DNA from: Aplidium turbinatum
Taxonomy: Eukaryota; Chordata; Ascidiacea; Aplousobranchia; Polyclinidae
Direction of reading: 5' to 3'
Assembly (NCBI GenBank): GCA_918807975.1
Contig: OU964921.1
Coordinates: 33,754,498 to 33,818,497 of the forward strand
DNA: 64,000 bases
The translations under genes were made by a program, and so were the position numbers. A model generated the notes under the pieces. The model saw only the letters and a list, made by a program, of their open reading frames with translations. It made no database searches and had not been told where the DNA came from. This document shows, in pieces, positions 33,817 to 44,389 of this stretch (the first letter of the stretch is position 1; each line of letters opens with the position of its first letter).

Positions 33817-35365
33817 AATATGGTTTTGTTTTTCAATTTGTATATTACATTGGTTGAGTTTTGTAAAGTTTTTATGTAAATTTCATTTGCTATTTATGCC
33901 TCACAAACATTCTTATTTGCTAATACCATTGAAAAAAATACTGCATAGCATGTGATTTATTTGTAAAAGACTAGCCTATCCCACTATTCAAAATCAGTAT
34001 GCTGTCTGAGGCTTGCTGCTAAATCTATATTCTTATTTTAGACGATTACTTCTGTGTTGAAACCTCATTGGTGGTGGTTTTAATGAAGATCTTAAATGTT
34101 TAAATGAAGTACAGTAGTAGTGTTAACATTTTTTCTTGTCTAAATGTGCAAGCAAAGTGTATCAGTATGTTTCTAAATGTATCATATACATCTGCCTTTG
34201 AACATGGAACATATCACACCCCGCAATATGTACATGGCTCGTTTGTATTTCTCAATTTCAGTTGCTTTCAAAATATAAAAAGCATTCTGGAATGTTTCAA
34301 TTTTGATTATTATTGTTTTTTCTACTTCCAATAAAGTTATCCGTCACATCGTCAGCTTATTACTACTTGACAACTTATTGTTGAACTCTGCACTTCATCA
34401 ATAAACAACATTTATGGTTTACACCGGTAAAGCAGAAATATGTCTTTTTCTAAACTGAATTTCATTTTTTAACTTATTCATTCACAATGTGGGTGACCGA
34501 AAAACACATTAATGAAAAGCTTAAAACGCATGATTGTTGCTGTGTTGTTTTATCAATGCAAGTAGTGCCTGAACAATTAGCCACCAGATTGTTGCTTTCA
34601 GTTTATAAACGGTAAGTGCGCTGCATGGGACCTTGAGATGGCATTGATAGTGCAAAGCAATATCGGTATAGTTGCACTTTGAACCCAACAATAAGCGTCA
34701 ATGCTTCAAGTTCACTTTGGATCATACAGTTTACTAATACACCAGCTGACAAATTTTTTTTTTACATTGATTTAACATCTGCAAACGTTGAAATAATGTA
34801 AAAAAGGTGGATTTTGCTAGGTTTTTACAGATAAAATTGTTTCTGCACTCATTGAGAGTGTCCCAAGATTACGTAGGCCAACAATTGATTGATTTTGTCG
34901 ATGTAGAAATAATGCATGGCCAATATTTATTTTCACTTCCCGTTTTACCAACGCCCAAGAGCTATGAGAAAAGGTTGTTTGATGTTGATTTTTTATTATA
35001 TAACGTGTTTATGAATAGAAAAGTAAGGTTAAACAATGCTATTTCCAAGGCTACGTTTTTTATTGTACACTGTTTGCTCCATAACGTACTACTAACCCTC
35101 GAATGGCTTTGTTGTTCTAGCTGTTTTCGATTGGTGCTCGTTCAGTCAATTATTATTTGCAAATTCTTACGTTGTTTGATGTATTTTCTACGTTGCGTCT
35201 TTAAAATGTATGCAAATGCCCAGGAAAATCTCATAATTTTGACTTCGCGCAATTTCAATGTGAATGTCTTCAAGTTTAGCTGCTGATGTTTCAAGTTTAA
35301 ATAAATTTTTAATTTTTCTTTACGTGTACTTTTAACTTCACTTTCAATTACGAGTAAGTTGCTTT
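33817..35365. other. 3' UTR of the WD40 gene, then intergenic
   Basis: The AATAAA at 34330-34335 probably ends the WD40 transcript. Beyond it lies AT-rich sequence with a small hairpin repeat at 34756-34805. The plus-strand frame 34807-35286 (159 codons) has no recognisable motif and was not accepted as a gene. Confidence 0.5.
34756..34805. repeat. About 50-bp hairpin element (copy 1)
   Basis: TTTACATTGATTTAACATCT pairs imperfectly with CGTTGAAATAATGTAAA. Relatives stand at 55047-55096 and 55936-55982. Confidence 0.5.
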
Positions 35366-35369
35366 AAAT

Positions 35370-35443
35370 CAAGAGTCTCAAACATGCGGGCCGCATACGG
35401 TATTCATGTGGTCTGCAGAGCAATTTGAGTTTGAGACCCCCCG
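35370..35443. mobile_element. 74-bp micro-hAT
   Basis: The left end CAAGAGTCTCAAACATGCGG is mirrored by CGGGGGGTCTCAAACTCAAA read inward from the right. Flanks CTTTAAAT (35362-35369) and CTCTAAAT (35444-35451) match at 7 of 8 positions. It seems to be little more than two subterminal regions joined. Confidence 0.72.
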
Positions 35444-35634
35444 CTCTAAATGTTCTCCGTCGACAAGAAACATAGGCCTGATGACTTACTTGGCGACAGT
35501 GAACGCTTTTTCGTCGGAAACACAACTAGATAATGATCAGCCGGATATTTTATGCTCGTATGCTTCATCGGTCTGTTAGGTGTTTTGGCCACGACTTCGT
35601 TGTGCAGCAATGAAGATAGGTACCGTACGTTAAT

Positions 35635-35850
35635 TATAGTAAAGATGATTCTCATCCTATACTTTATGCCAAGCATTGGGGCATGAGGAGATGGGTTCTC
35701 ATTATGTATTAAATCCATCGCAAGAGTAGATCGGCCTTGAGGAGAGCGGTGTTTATCGACAAGCTAACTTAAGTCGGTAGTGAAACCAGGTTCGCGTAAT
35801 TGGAAAGTAAGTGTCTTAAGTCTTAACCGCTGATCAATGCACTGGGTACT
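35635..35850 (-). mobile_element. tRNA-derived SINE (family C), diverged copy
   Basis: GGGGCATGAGGAGATGGGTT, GAGCGGTGTTTATCGACAAG and GAAACCAGGTTCGCG align with the copies at 4901 and 21234. Many substitutions mark it as the oldest of the three. Confidence 0.6.
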
Positions 35851-36571
35851 GGATTACCGTACCGATGTTAAGTTTTACCTTGGCTTGACAACCTACTTGT
35901 TTCAATACAGCTGCGCTATGCGTTGAAACGCTTCATTCAAAAATCTTTATGTACGGTACACAAAAAGTAACTTGTTCATTGAAACATAATTAAACAATAG
36001 AGCTTGTCATAATGGCAAGGTGGGTTATCCCGGTTTAGTCACCAATCCTACAATAACGCCATTGTGTTCTGGACGTCTTGTTGAAAGAGTCCTTTCAGAA
36101 GGCTTAGACAAGTAAAATGATTTTTTTCGTTTATAAAATTGTTTCCATGGCTAATCGTCTTTAAATGTTTAACCGCGTTCAAAAGAGAAACTCCATTTCT
36201 TCCTCTCTACTTTTATGTCTTTGAAAAAAGATTAAGTTTTGGTACAAGCCATTGGACTGCTACATTTTTGTCCAAAGCTGACGAAACATTTTATATGAAG
36301 TATTCAGTAATAAGTTACTGAGACAAAAAAATTTGTATTCGACGGAAGAAGCGTAACTCCGCTAAATGATAACTGTGTGCTGGCTGACGGCTGTAAACAG
36401 CTTCAAAGTATTTGTCCCATATCACATGACCCAATCAATCACAGTGGAGACACGATTAATTTTGAGACTTTTAGGAAATTGAAATACTTGCGAGAATTCT
36501 GCTAAAAACAGTAAATTAACTAGATCGGATTTTTTGGACTGCCTGTGAAGAACCGCAGATGCCGGGTATCT

Positions 36572-37276
36572 CAGTGGTTCTCAACTTTTTTGTCTTGGCG
36601 GACTCCTTTTGGTGCCTCGAAGCGGTCGCGTAGCTTACCCCTAAAAAAATGACCCGAAATTTTGGTATGTCGCGTCTCTTTAATGAAGTCAAATGTTTCA
36701 TGCCTTTCGAAGCGACACATAGAAGCATTTGCCGAACCCACGATTCACTTATAAATGGTACGGTACACAGGATCAAAAATCTGTAATCTAAATCACGTTG
36801 ATTTGATGTTTTCTATGAGCTTTATCAAAAATCAATAGAATTTTTGCGGCTGTTATAAAAAATTTCTCCCTTTTTTATTTGTAGACTAGGCCTTATCATT
36901 ATTTGTTGTAATCACAGTCATGGTAGAACTGTAAGTGCTGATAGAAATGCAAAGGTTGGTCAGCAGTCTAATTTAAGCATTGATCAGCAGCAACAATCCG
37001 CTGTCTCAAAAGAATTAAGTTGAACCATAGTTAATAAATATATTTATTAACTATTGTTGAACATATTAACTCATTTGTATGAGTTTTTTTAGTCAGGTAA
37101 CCTAATTCTTTGTGCGATGTCCTTTGAAATTTCAAACGATGCACCATTGCGTTGCGACGTAGTGCAGTTTGGGAATCACGGTAGGCTAATACACAAATAA
37201 AGCACAATCAATTTTGTAATTTATCTATTATGCTGCAAACTCGGAAACTTTCACGGACCCCGGTTAAGAACCACTG
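36572..37276. mobile_element. hAT-like element, Charlie-type ends
   Basis: Inverted termini CAGTGGTTCTCAACTTTTTT and CAGTGGTTCTTAACCGGGGT. The flanks GGGTATCT and CTCTATCT share only the last five bases, so the 8-bp duplication is degraded. No transposase is seen. Confidence 0.62.
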
Positions 37277-37563
37277 CTCTATCTAGTAAGTCTTATAAAA
37301 AAAATTTAAGTCCAATAAGTTATATTGATCGGGTATTCAGACGCAATCCAGAGAATGAAGTTGCATATTATGACAAGTTTATTGCAAACAAAGCTTTGTC
37401 CATATTAACCCCACAGTACTGGATTACCCTATAGTAGCCGTGACGAAAGTATTGCGTTTTAGCATTAAATTCTTCGTCTGAATTTTTCGCTTCATTTCGA
37501 AAAATCAATTTCGTTTTAGGGTTCCGGCCAGCATGGCCAAACACAGATGGTTCTACTTTAGCA

Positions 37564-38064
37564 ATGTCATCACTAAGGATGAAAGGAAAAGTATATCGGA
37601 GCTGTGTGCGGCCTGCAATGCTATATGGTAGCGAGACATGGGTATTGAGAGAGAGTGAACTGGCAATCCTGAGAAGAACGGAAAGGTCAATGGTGAGAGC
37701 AATGGGTGGGGTGAAAACGAGAAGGGAAAAAAGGACTGAAGAATTGTTGGATATGCTAGAGATGAGAGAGACCATAGACCAACTGGCAAGGGCAAATGGA
37801 GTAAGATGGTATGGACATGTGATAAGGAGGGAGGAAGGAAGTTTTCTTAGAAAGGCACTAGATCTAAAGGTGGATGGGAAGAGGAAACGCGGTCGTCCAA
37901 GAAGAACGTGGAAACAGCAAGTGAAGGATGAGTTTAAAAAATTCGGACTGAAGGAGGAAGATGCAAGGGACAGGGTGAAAAGGAGAAAAGGGATTAAGAC
38001 AATTGCTGCGCGGAAACAATCGGCCACCCCCACTAGTGGGGAACAAACCGACGATGGATTATGA
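37564..38064 (+). mobile_element. 5'-truncated LINE, 3' end, clade unsure
   Basis: The frame encodes GKVYRSCVRPAMLYGSETWV, then LARANGVRWYGHVIRREEGS and KRKRGRPRRTWKQQVKDEFK, the C-terminal blocks of a widespread invertebrate LINE polyprotein, ending at a stop at 38062-38064 and a short ATGATGAG tail. Only the last roughly 165 codons remain. The 221-codon minus-strand frame (37368-38033) is its antisense shadow. Confidence 0.75.
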
Positions 38065-38069
38065 TGAGC

Positions 38070-38905
38070 TCAAGCAACAAACTTCAAGGATATCTCCGCA
38101 CCGCGTAGTGGATGGTAGCCTACAATTTACAAACAGGAAAACAACAAACTGAAGTGAGCATGTGAGCGATTAACCGAGTAGGCCTAAGCTATGCGTAGGA
38201 AACAAAAGATAAAACAAGGTAAATTAGTCGTTTCGATTATTTTGCTTAGATCTGATGCTATCTATAACCTATTTATGTTTAGCTTAAGTGTAGCCCTATA
38301 CCGACTTACTGACAGAATATTTTTTACTCTATTTTTTGCACAAATCATTTCACAAAAAGTCTCCTACAACTCAACACATTGCATTTGGGCAAGTGACAAC
38401 TGAGCTCACAATGTATCAGCAAATGGCTTAAATTAGTAAATGATGAACCTAAGCAAGTAAAAACTGACCAAACCAATACTTGACGTGTTGGCATGTAACA
38501 AGTCAGCAAATTCAGTTTAGTTAGCGATGACCAAGCAAGTCTGCAGCTAGATGAAAATTTCATTTCCTGACTTGGGCAGTAGCCTACCGCGTAGCTAAAA
38601 TGTATGCCTACCTGCTGAGTTGTCGCACGCCAAGTTGGTCGGACTACCTTTCACGAATTGCTAAACTATTTCAGCGGTTTCATTAGTTTTGTGCAACAAA
38701 TGCTTTCCGAATTGAACTCTTTAGAACTAAAAGACCCAGTCGTCCTAGACTCCTAGTTGAGTTATTCAATGCTTGTGTCAATGTTCCTACGTTCATATTC
38801 CTACGTTTCATGCCCTATTCCGAAATCGTATATTTAATTTTGTCCACCGCTGTCAGGTCTCATCTAACAAGTGGTTAGTTGCATTTTTTACCTCAGAGTG
38901 TTATG
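38070..38905. other. Intergenic, nothing recognised
   Basis: Ordinary AT-rich sequence with short frames only. Confidence 0.4.
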
Positions 38906-38913
38906 CTTCTTCT

Positions 38914-39140
38914 CAAGGCCGGATTTAGCTGATGGGGGGCCCGGGGCACTTTTAGATCGGGGGGCCCCCTGCAAAAAAAATTTTCGCGCCTACGGCGCTG
39001 CACAGCATTTTGCAGAAACTTCAAAGGCTGAAAGGAAGAAAAACTAACACAAAATCACATTTTTTCCACGTAGGGGGGCCCTTCAAAAGTCGGGGGGCCC
39101 GGGGCACCTGCCCCCTCTGACCCCCCTAAATCCGGGCCTG
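38914..39140. mobile_element. hAT-type MITE, 227 bp
   Basis: Ends CAAGGCCGGATTTAGC and, inverted, CAGGCCCGGATTTAGG. The 8-bp duplication CTTCTTCT is perfect (38906-38913, 39141-39148). G/C runs such as GGGGGGCCCGGGGCAC repeat near both ends. Confidence 0.88.
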
Positions 39141-39204
39141 CTTCTTCTGACTATGCGTCTCACTATAACGTGACTATGTACGCATAAGTTTTGCTTGTAT
39201 ATGT

Positions 39205-39760
39205 AACTGGTCACAGCGGTAAACCATAATCTCTTCGTGGGAAAATTGTAACATAAGATTCCCGAATCCGTTCGTCTGCATGTAATGACCGAAAAAGAAA
39301 CACTCCTTTGAAACGTCTATTCAAAATTGTATTTCTGTAAAATTAGCCACCTGGCTGTCGAAAATGAGATGCAACGCCGTACACCACTAAAACTTGTCAC
39401 TAAAGAACAGATTACTTGGATAAAAGACGGAAATTTTCGTCCACCTGACAAGCACTAAGCAAACCAGTTAAACATGCGACCAACCTCTTCAAGCAACAAT
39501 TTTAAAATGAATGACCAGAATAGATATCAATATCTCAAACTCACGTACGCATTACTGTGACGTAATAATGAAAGACATTGTCACACAATTCAAACAGGTG
39601 TTCAAAGGTGATGATGCAATATTTCATGTTTAAACAGGTTTGACACAAGTCTTACGAACGATGGTGCAATTTTGGCTCATTTTTAGGAAAAATTCCATGA
39701 CGTAGTGATTCCATGATTCAGTAGACCTGAACGGTTTTATATGACGTTTGATTTGTATAA
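39205..39760 (-). repeat. Interspersed repeat R, copy 2, uninterrupted
   Basis: Inverted relative to copy 1 at 18476-19672 and without its LINE insertion, so it shows the ancestral junction CTTATGTTACAATTTTCCCA in the minus orientation. Confidence 0.8.
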
Positions 39761-39774
39761 AGATTGGCCGTAAC

Positions 39775-39870
39775 AGTAACCGTGTGTGTTTTGTGACTTG
39801 TGTTGTGTTTATGAATATGGGCCTGTCTCTTTAGTGCCTGATGCAAATAAATTAAAAAAAATAAAATAAA
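39775..39870 (+). repeat. SINE-like tail (family B)
   Basis: GTGTTTATGAATATGGGCCT, then GTGCCTGATGCAAATAAATT and an A-rich tail, the plus-strand form of the fragments at 1014 and 20955. Confidence 0.45.
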
Positions 39871-39924
39871 TGTGAATGTTTGTTGCAGCTTGCAAGGTTT
39901 GTGTCAAGTGTGAACCCACATGGT

Positions 39925-40085
39925 TGGTTGGTTTTGAATGTTTATCCACGGACAAACAAAGCCTTGATAAGATGTTCTTGGTAGTTTTGCATATTTGTAG
40001 AGGGATTTAACGCAGGGCCAGTTACTGAGATTCACAAAGTGAATTTTTTCCTATTGTTGAAGTCTTATTGCTGGGGAATTATTCC
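39925..40085 (-). repeat. Interspersed repeat A
   Basis: GTTTATCCACGGACAAACAA, GTAGTTTTGCATATTTGTAG and GTTGAAGTCTTATTGCTGGG align with the copy at 21945-22110. Confidence 0.6.
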
Positions 40086-40089
40086 ATCT

Positions 40090-41060
40090 ATTACATGAAA
40101 AAAGCGTAGTAAATTTTACGCTTGTTTTTTATAGAATAACAGAACACTAATTTGGCACAAAACTTTTTACCATTAAACCGTTCAAAAGCAATCAACTCTA
40201 ATCTCTATATATGTTATGTTTTATTTTTTGTTGTGCTGTTGTGGCGGCACAAAGTACAGTATTCAAAATTTTATTTGCTGAATTGGAAAACGAAACACTG
40301 CTAAGGACTTATCCAAGGAAACGAAAACGCATTACTGAACTTTTGAGATCACTCACTTGAATTCACTTCAATAACGTAAAGTTTACAACAATATACATTG
40401 CATTATATAATAGGAAGATAGTAGGATATAAAGATATCAACGATGTGAATAGCCATGACGTAGAATGTAGATGTGGAGATTCTGATAAGCGAATAATAAT
40501 ACTTTCAAATAACTGTAATACTACCCTGTCACTAAACTTCATGCTGTTACCAGGGATAACATTCAAAGGTCTAGTAGGCCTAACGCTAAATTTATGCGCT
40601 GTCGGTCTGTCGGACCATTAATTAAAATTTTGATAAGTATGATTTTGTTAACTGTATTTATTATATCATTGATTTTTAATTTTTATGAAGAAAAACGATG
40701 AAACAGTTAATTACGATGCTTATGCAAATATTATTCTACATATCAAGATGTGCTTTTTTTGCATGAGCTGACATTTTCACTTTTATATAGAGTATAGAAT
40801 AGTCTAGAGACTAGTCATTTTTAACCGTACTTTTTTTTTCTTCATTTTGCCATAGGCTACGTTAATGCATTCAAAAACTTGCAGAATACAAAAGCTGGTT
40901 AATTACCAGAAAACTAGCCGGAATGTCACTTTGACTGTTGGTGATATGTTTTACAACTTACTTGCATTTAAAAAAGTAAAGAAGCACCTTCAACTTCTTA
41001 GTTTTTTAGTTTTAATTTTGTCAAACAAGTAAATTTAATACAATTTTGGTAAAGAGGTCA
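40090..41060. other. Intergenic, nothing recognised
   Basis: AT-rich with short frames only. Confidence 0.4.
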
Positions 41061-41064
41061 CTTT

Positions 41065-41335
41065 CTTCAACCACAGACATATACAACCAAGCAACCACAC
41101 GGCATTTAGCATAATCCATTAAAATTGAACATAAACTATAAGCTACAAATGTTTTCGGCCATACACACGTTAGCCCTTATCAAGTAACAAAAAAATAACT
41201 GCTTATCATATCTACACTGAAAAGTGTATCCTTGTGTATGGTCGAAAACGTTTGTAGCTTATAGTTTATGTTCAATTTTAATGGATTATGTTAAATGCTG
41301 TGTGGTTGCTTGGTTGTATATGTCTGTGGTTGAAG
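41065..41335. mobile_element. Foldback MITE, 271 bp
   Basis: Arms of roughly 105-110 bp: the left begins CTTCAACCACAGACATATAC and the right ends GTATATGTCTGTGGTTGAAG, its complement apart from scattered changes. The loop is about 50 bp. No target duplication could be fixed. Confidence 0.75.
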
Positions 41336-41339
41336 TAAA

Positions 41340-42245
41340 TTTAAGCGAGATAATGTGTAACTTTGAACATTTTGTTTATTATTTGAACAAGATAGGCTGA
41401 TTGAATAGTATAAAAACAAGACAATATCAAATTCTCAGCAATGTTGTAAGAAAGCAAAAACTAAAACATTTTTTTACTTGTTGAAATTGGTGAAAAGAGG
41501 ACATTAGGCAAAAAAAAAATTATCTGAAACAATTCAATGATAAAGTTTTGGTAGAGAGTTTGCTTTGTTTAACCATAACAGACAAAACAAAGTAGGCTAT
41601 CTTTGATATGGGTTTAACGGATTTGATGAGGACACAAGTACATGTCAAAAATGTTAGTTTATTTTAATTATGTTATATATTTTTTTGTGTAATACATTAT
41701 GTTAAACTCCTTAAAAATTACTTATCTTTGTCTGTTGACAATTCAATGACAACACAAAAAATCATCCGTAAGTCATATAAAAAAACTAAACTAAATATTC
41801 ACTGAAGGTCCTCTATACCTGGCTCAAGCAAAGCGATTGTATTGTAAAGCAAAAAGAACGTTTGAACATCAATAGATAGTGAAGGCGCTTGTACTCATTA
41901 TGGTGCTTAAACAAATGAAAAATTGCCACCTATCGAAAGCACACGGTTGTGAACTACCCAAATCTGCTTGGATGTGAATAGGAAGTTTGTCTTCAATGTC
42001 TTTTCATCCACTTAATCTAAACCATTAACGCCCATGCATAAACCTGAATATGACAACCAATTGTTTACTTTTCGAAAACTATGATTTCTTGATATGGTAT
42101 TTGGTTGAAGTAGATGGGAAGGCAAAAAAGCCAACTTATGTTTTGAATTTTAGTATGGTGTAATGTGAAATAGTGTAAATTATTATCATAAAATGGAAAT
42201 ATCTCTTGTTTTAGTGCATCATTAGGTATAATACTTTTCCTTCAG
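41340..42245. other. Upstream region of SANBR
   Basis: AT-rich. It ends in an acceptor, TTTTCCTTCAG (AG at 42244-42245), only 4 nt before the SANBR start codon. Confidence 0.5.
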
Positions 42246-42249
42246 CATA

Positions 42250-44388
42250 ATGTTGAGTGATGATCATTCACAGCTTTCGAATAACACGGCACCAGTTGTT
42301 GAAACCATGGTCAAAAGCTTTCTCAAAGTGTTAGCTCAGTCTGGTGCAGATGATGACATTCAAAAGCATTCGGAGACCATCGCAAAACTGCTTCCTTATG
42401 CAAATCCTGAGTATATTTCTCAGCAAGTTGCAAGACACAGTGCTGCATATGGGACCAAAAAGATTGAAAGCATTACTTCAGACAGAAATATTCATAACTA
42501 TGTTTATTCTTTATTAGAAGAAAACAATGCTAATTCAAAAAACTTTGCTTCGGATACCACTCCTACTAAAGCTCCCAGCAATTCTTTTAAAATGAACTCG
42601 TTAACTGCCACTTTAGACAGCATGAGGAAAAAAGATTCATACATTGATGAAGTATCTAGTTCAAACATGGTGATACATGTGTGTGATGAAGCTAAGAACT
42701 TGAAACAAGATTTTGATTGCCCAAGGGATTTGCTTATTCAAGAAATGCGTTACTTTGCAGAGTACTTGTCTGTTGACGCACAAAGATTAGAAGAGGTTGA
42801 CATATCAGTTCATTGTGACATACATATTTTTGATTGGCTGATGCGATATGTGAAAAGAGGGACAAAGCTTATTGATGAAAGTGATGTCCCACGTCTTGAC
42901 CCAAACAATGTGATTTCCATTCTCATCTCATCAGATTTTTTAAAAATGGGATCACTCGTTGAAGCTTGTATAACCTATTGTTACAAAAACATGTCTCTAA
43001 TTGTATCTACTCCTTGCAATATGAATTGTGTCAATGAGACGTTAACAGGAATGATTGCTTACAAATTTACTCACAGTGAATTAGAAGACATAAAGGACCG
43101 AAAAGACAAATTTAAAAGCAAGTTATTTTGCAAGAAAATTGAAAAGTTGTTTGATCCTAACGAGAAGGACTTGGACTCTCCAGGAAAAGCAATTTCTCTC
43201 TTTAAATGCATGGCCTGCCAAAGAGTCTTGACGATGGAGCTGAATTCCAAGTTGCCGTGCACGAACAACCGATTGAGCGTTGGAAGCGTCGGAGATTTGG
43301 TCTATGACCACGAGCCAGACGGTTCGTGGGATGTGAACAACTATCTCATTTCTCTGTATGAGGAATTGCGCAAATGGAATTTGGTGTATTGGCGATTGTG
43401 GGGCATCATCAATTACTTGGATTGTTCGAGATGTGGGCAAGCATTTCAAATTTGTGATTTTGGTAATTGTTTTTATCATCCTGAACGACCTCAGTATCAT
43501 CAAATGAGCGTTGGAGATACTGTAGAAAACCCTGTAGGTCAATATCCTTGTTGCAACCAGCATGTTTTAAGGTTTGATCCTACAGGACTGAATAAAGGTT
43601 GCCGATCAAAAGATCATTCGGTCTCTCCTTCCAATCAAGAACAAAGGCATAAGCTTGATGATTATATGTCCCACAAATCGTTAATAAAATGCTCAATACA
43701 AGTCAGCACCAGCTCAAACGATCTCAATATTTTTGCGTCAGAAGAAACGCGTTGTAGCATAAAGGAAACAACAATGACACCAGTTGAAATTTCAGTCATA
43801 TCGCCCATTCCATTTGCTACAGCAACATCATCTCCAAACAAGACCAAGTTGAAGAAGGGAAACCCCTCTTCTGATAATGGTGAAGAAGACGTTCCGGGAG
43901 AAGAAGATATCCCGGCAATTAAAAAGTCAAACTCCAACATTCTTCTAAGCCCCCCTTCACATTCACAACATTCGTTTTTAACAGTATCCGCCAGTAGTTC
44001 AACTGCAGGCAATGACACAAGCAGGAGTCATACAATGAGTAAAAAGAAAGAAAAGATTCAGATTCCCACAGACAACACGTCATACAAACGCTTTCCCAGT
44101 AAACAAAGATGGGACTCAGGCAGATCTATTCGTTGGAACCAGGACGTTCAAAGGGAGGAAGATCGTCGTAGATTGACTGCCATGGCTTCCAACCTTACAA
44201 AGCAGCGTACGATTGAAAAGCATGAAAAAACTAAAGTGAAGGATCCTAAAGACTTAGCTGGTGGAATCTTCATGAAATTAGAGGTGGCATTTTTCAACAA
44301 TTTGAAAAACCAAGGAAATTATCAAGTGCAAAACCTCAGTCGTCAATACGGCGGTGGTAAAGATTTCAAATCGAAACTACGCCGTTAG
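42250..44388 (+). CDS. SANBR: SANT and BTB domain regulator of class switch recombination, orthologue, intron-less
   Basis: 712 residues in one exon, close to the length of human SANBR/KIAA1841. The BTB domain starts at about residue 138 with MVIHVCDEAKNLKQDFDCPR and continues DISVHCDIHIFDWLMRYVKR and NVISILISSDFLKMGSLVEA. Then come DKFKSKLFCKKIEKLFDP, the cysteine-rich WRLWGIINYLDCSRCGQAF and YPCCNQHVLRFDPTGLNKGC, a low-complexity serine/acidic linker (about 500-610), and a conserved C-terminus with WDSGRSIRWNQDVQREEDRR and DLAGGIFMKLE. The N-terminal SANT domain is weak: AKLLPYANPEYISQQVARHS fits the position but lacks the usual tryptophan. In mammals the protein lowers class switch recombination and binds corepressors through BTB; that role cannot apply to an animal without antibodies. 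Minus-strand frames inside are shadows. Confidence 0.93.
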   Translation: MLSDDHSQLSNNTAPVVETMVKSFLKVLAQSGADDDIQKHSETIAKLLPYANPEYISQQVARHSAAYGTKKIESITSDRNIHNYVYSLLEENNANSKNFASDTTPTKAPSNSFKMNSLTATLDSMRKKDSYIDEVSSSNMVIHVCDEAKNLKQDFDCPRDLLIQEMRYFAEYLSVDAQRLEEVDISVHCDIHIFDWLMRYVKRGTKLIDESDVPRLDPNNVISILISSDFLKMGSLVEACITYCYKNMSLIVSTPCNMNCVNETLTGMIAYKFTHSELEDIKDRKDKFKSKLFCKKIEKLFDPNEKDLDSPGKAISLFKCMACQRVLTMELNSKLPCTNNRLSVGSVGDLVYDHEPDGSWDVNNYLISLYEELRKWNLVYWRLWGIINYLDCSRCGQAFQICDFGNCFYHPERPQYHQMSVGDTVENPVGQYPCCNQHVLRFDPTGLNKGCRSKDHSVSPSNQEQRHKLDDYMSHKSLIKCSIQVSTSSNDLNIFASEETRCSIKETTMTPVEISVISPIPFATATSSPNKTKLKKGNPSSDNGEEDVPGEEDIPAIKKSNSNILLSPPSHSQHSFLTVSASSSTAGNDTSRSHTMSKKKEKIQIPTDNTSYKRFPSKQRWDSGRSIRWNQDVQREEDRRRLTAMASNLTKQRTIEKHEKTKVKDPKDLAGGIFMKLEVAFFNNLKNQGNYQVQNLSRQYGGGKDFKSKLRR

Positions 44389-44389
44389 A

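Noticed and set aside
34807-35286. 159-codon plus-strand frame
   Set aside because: No motif, unusual composition rich in F, L and C, no splice or regulatory support.
37368-38033. 221-codon minus-strand frame
   Set aside because: Antisense shadow of the LINE C-terminal frame at 37564-38064.
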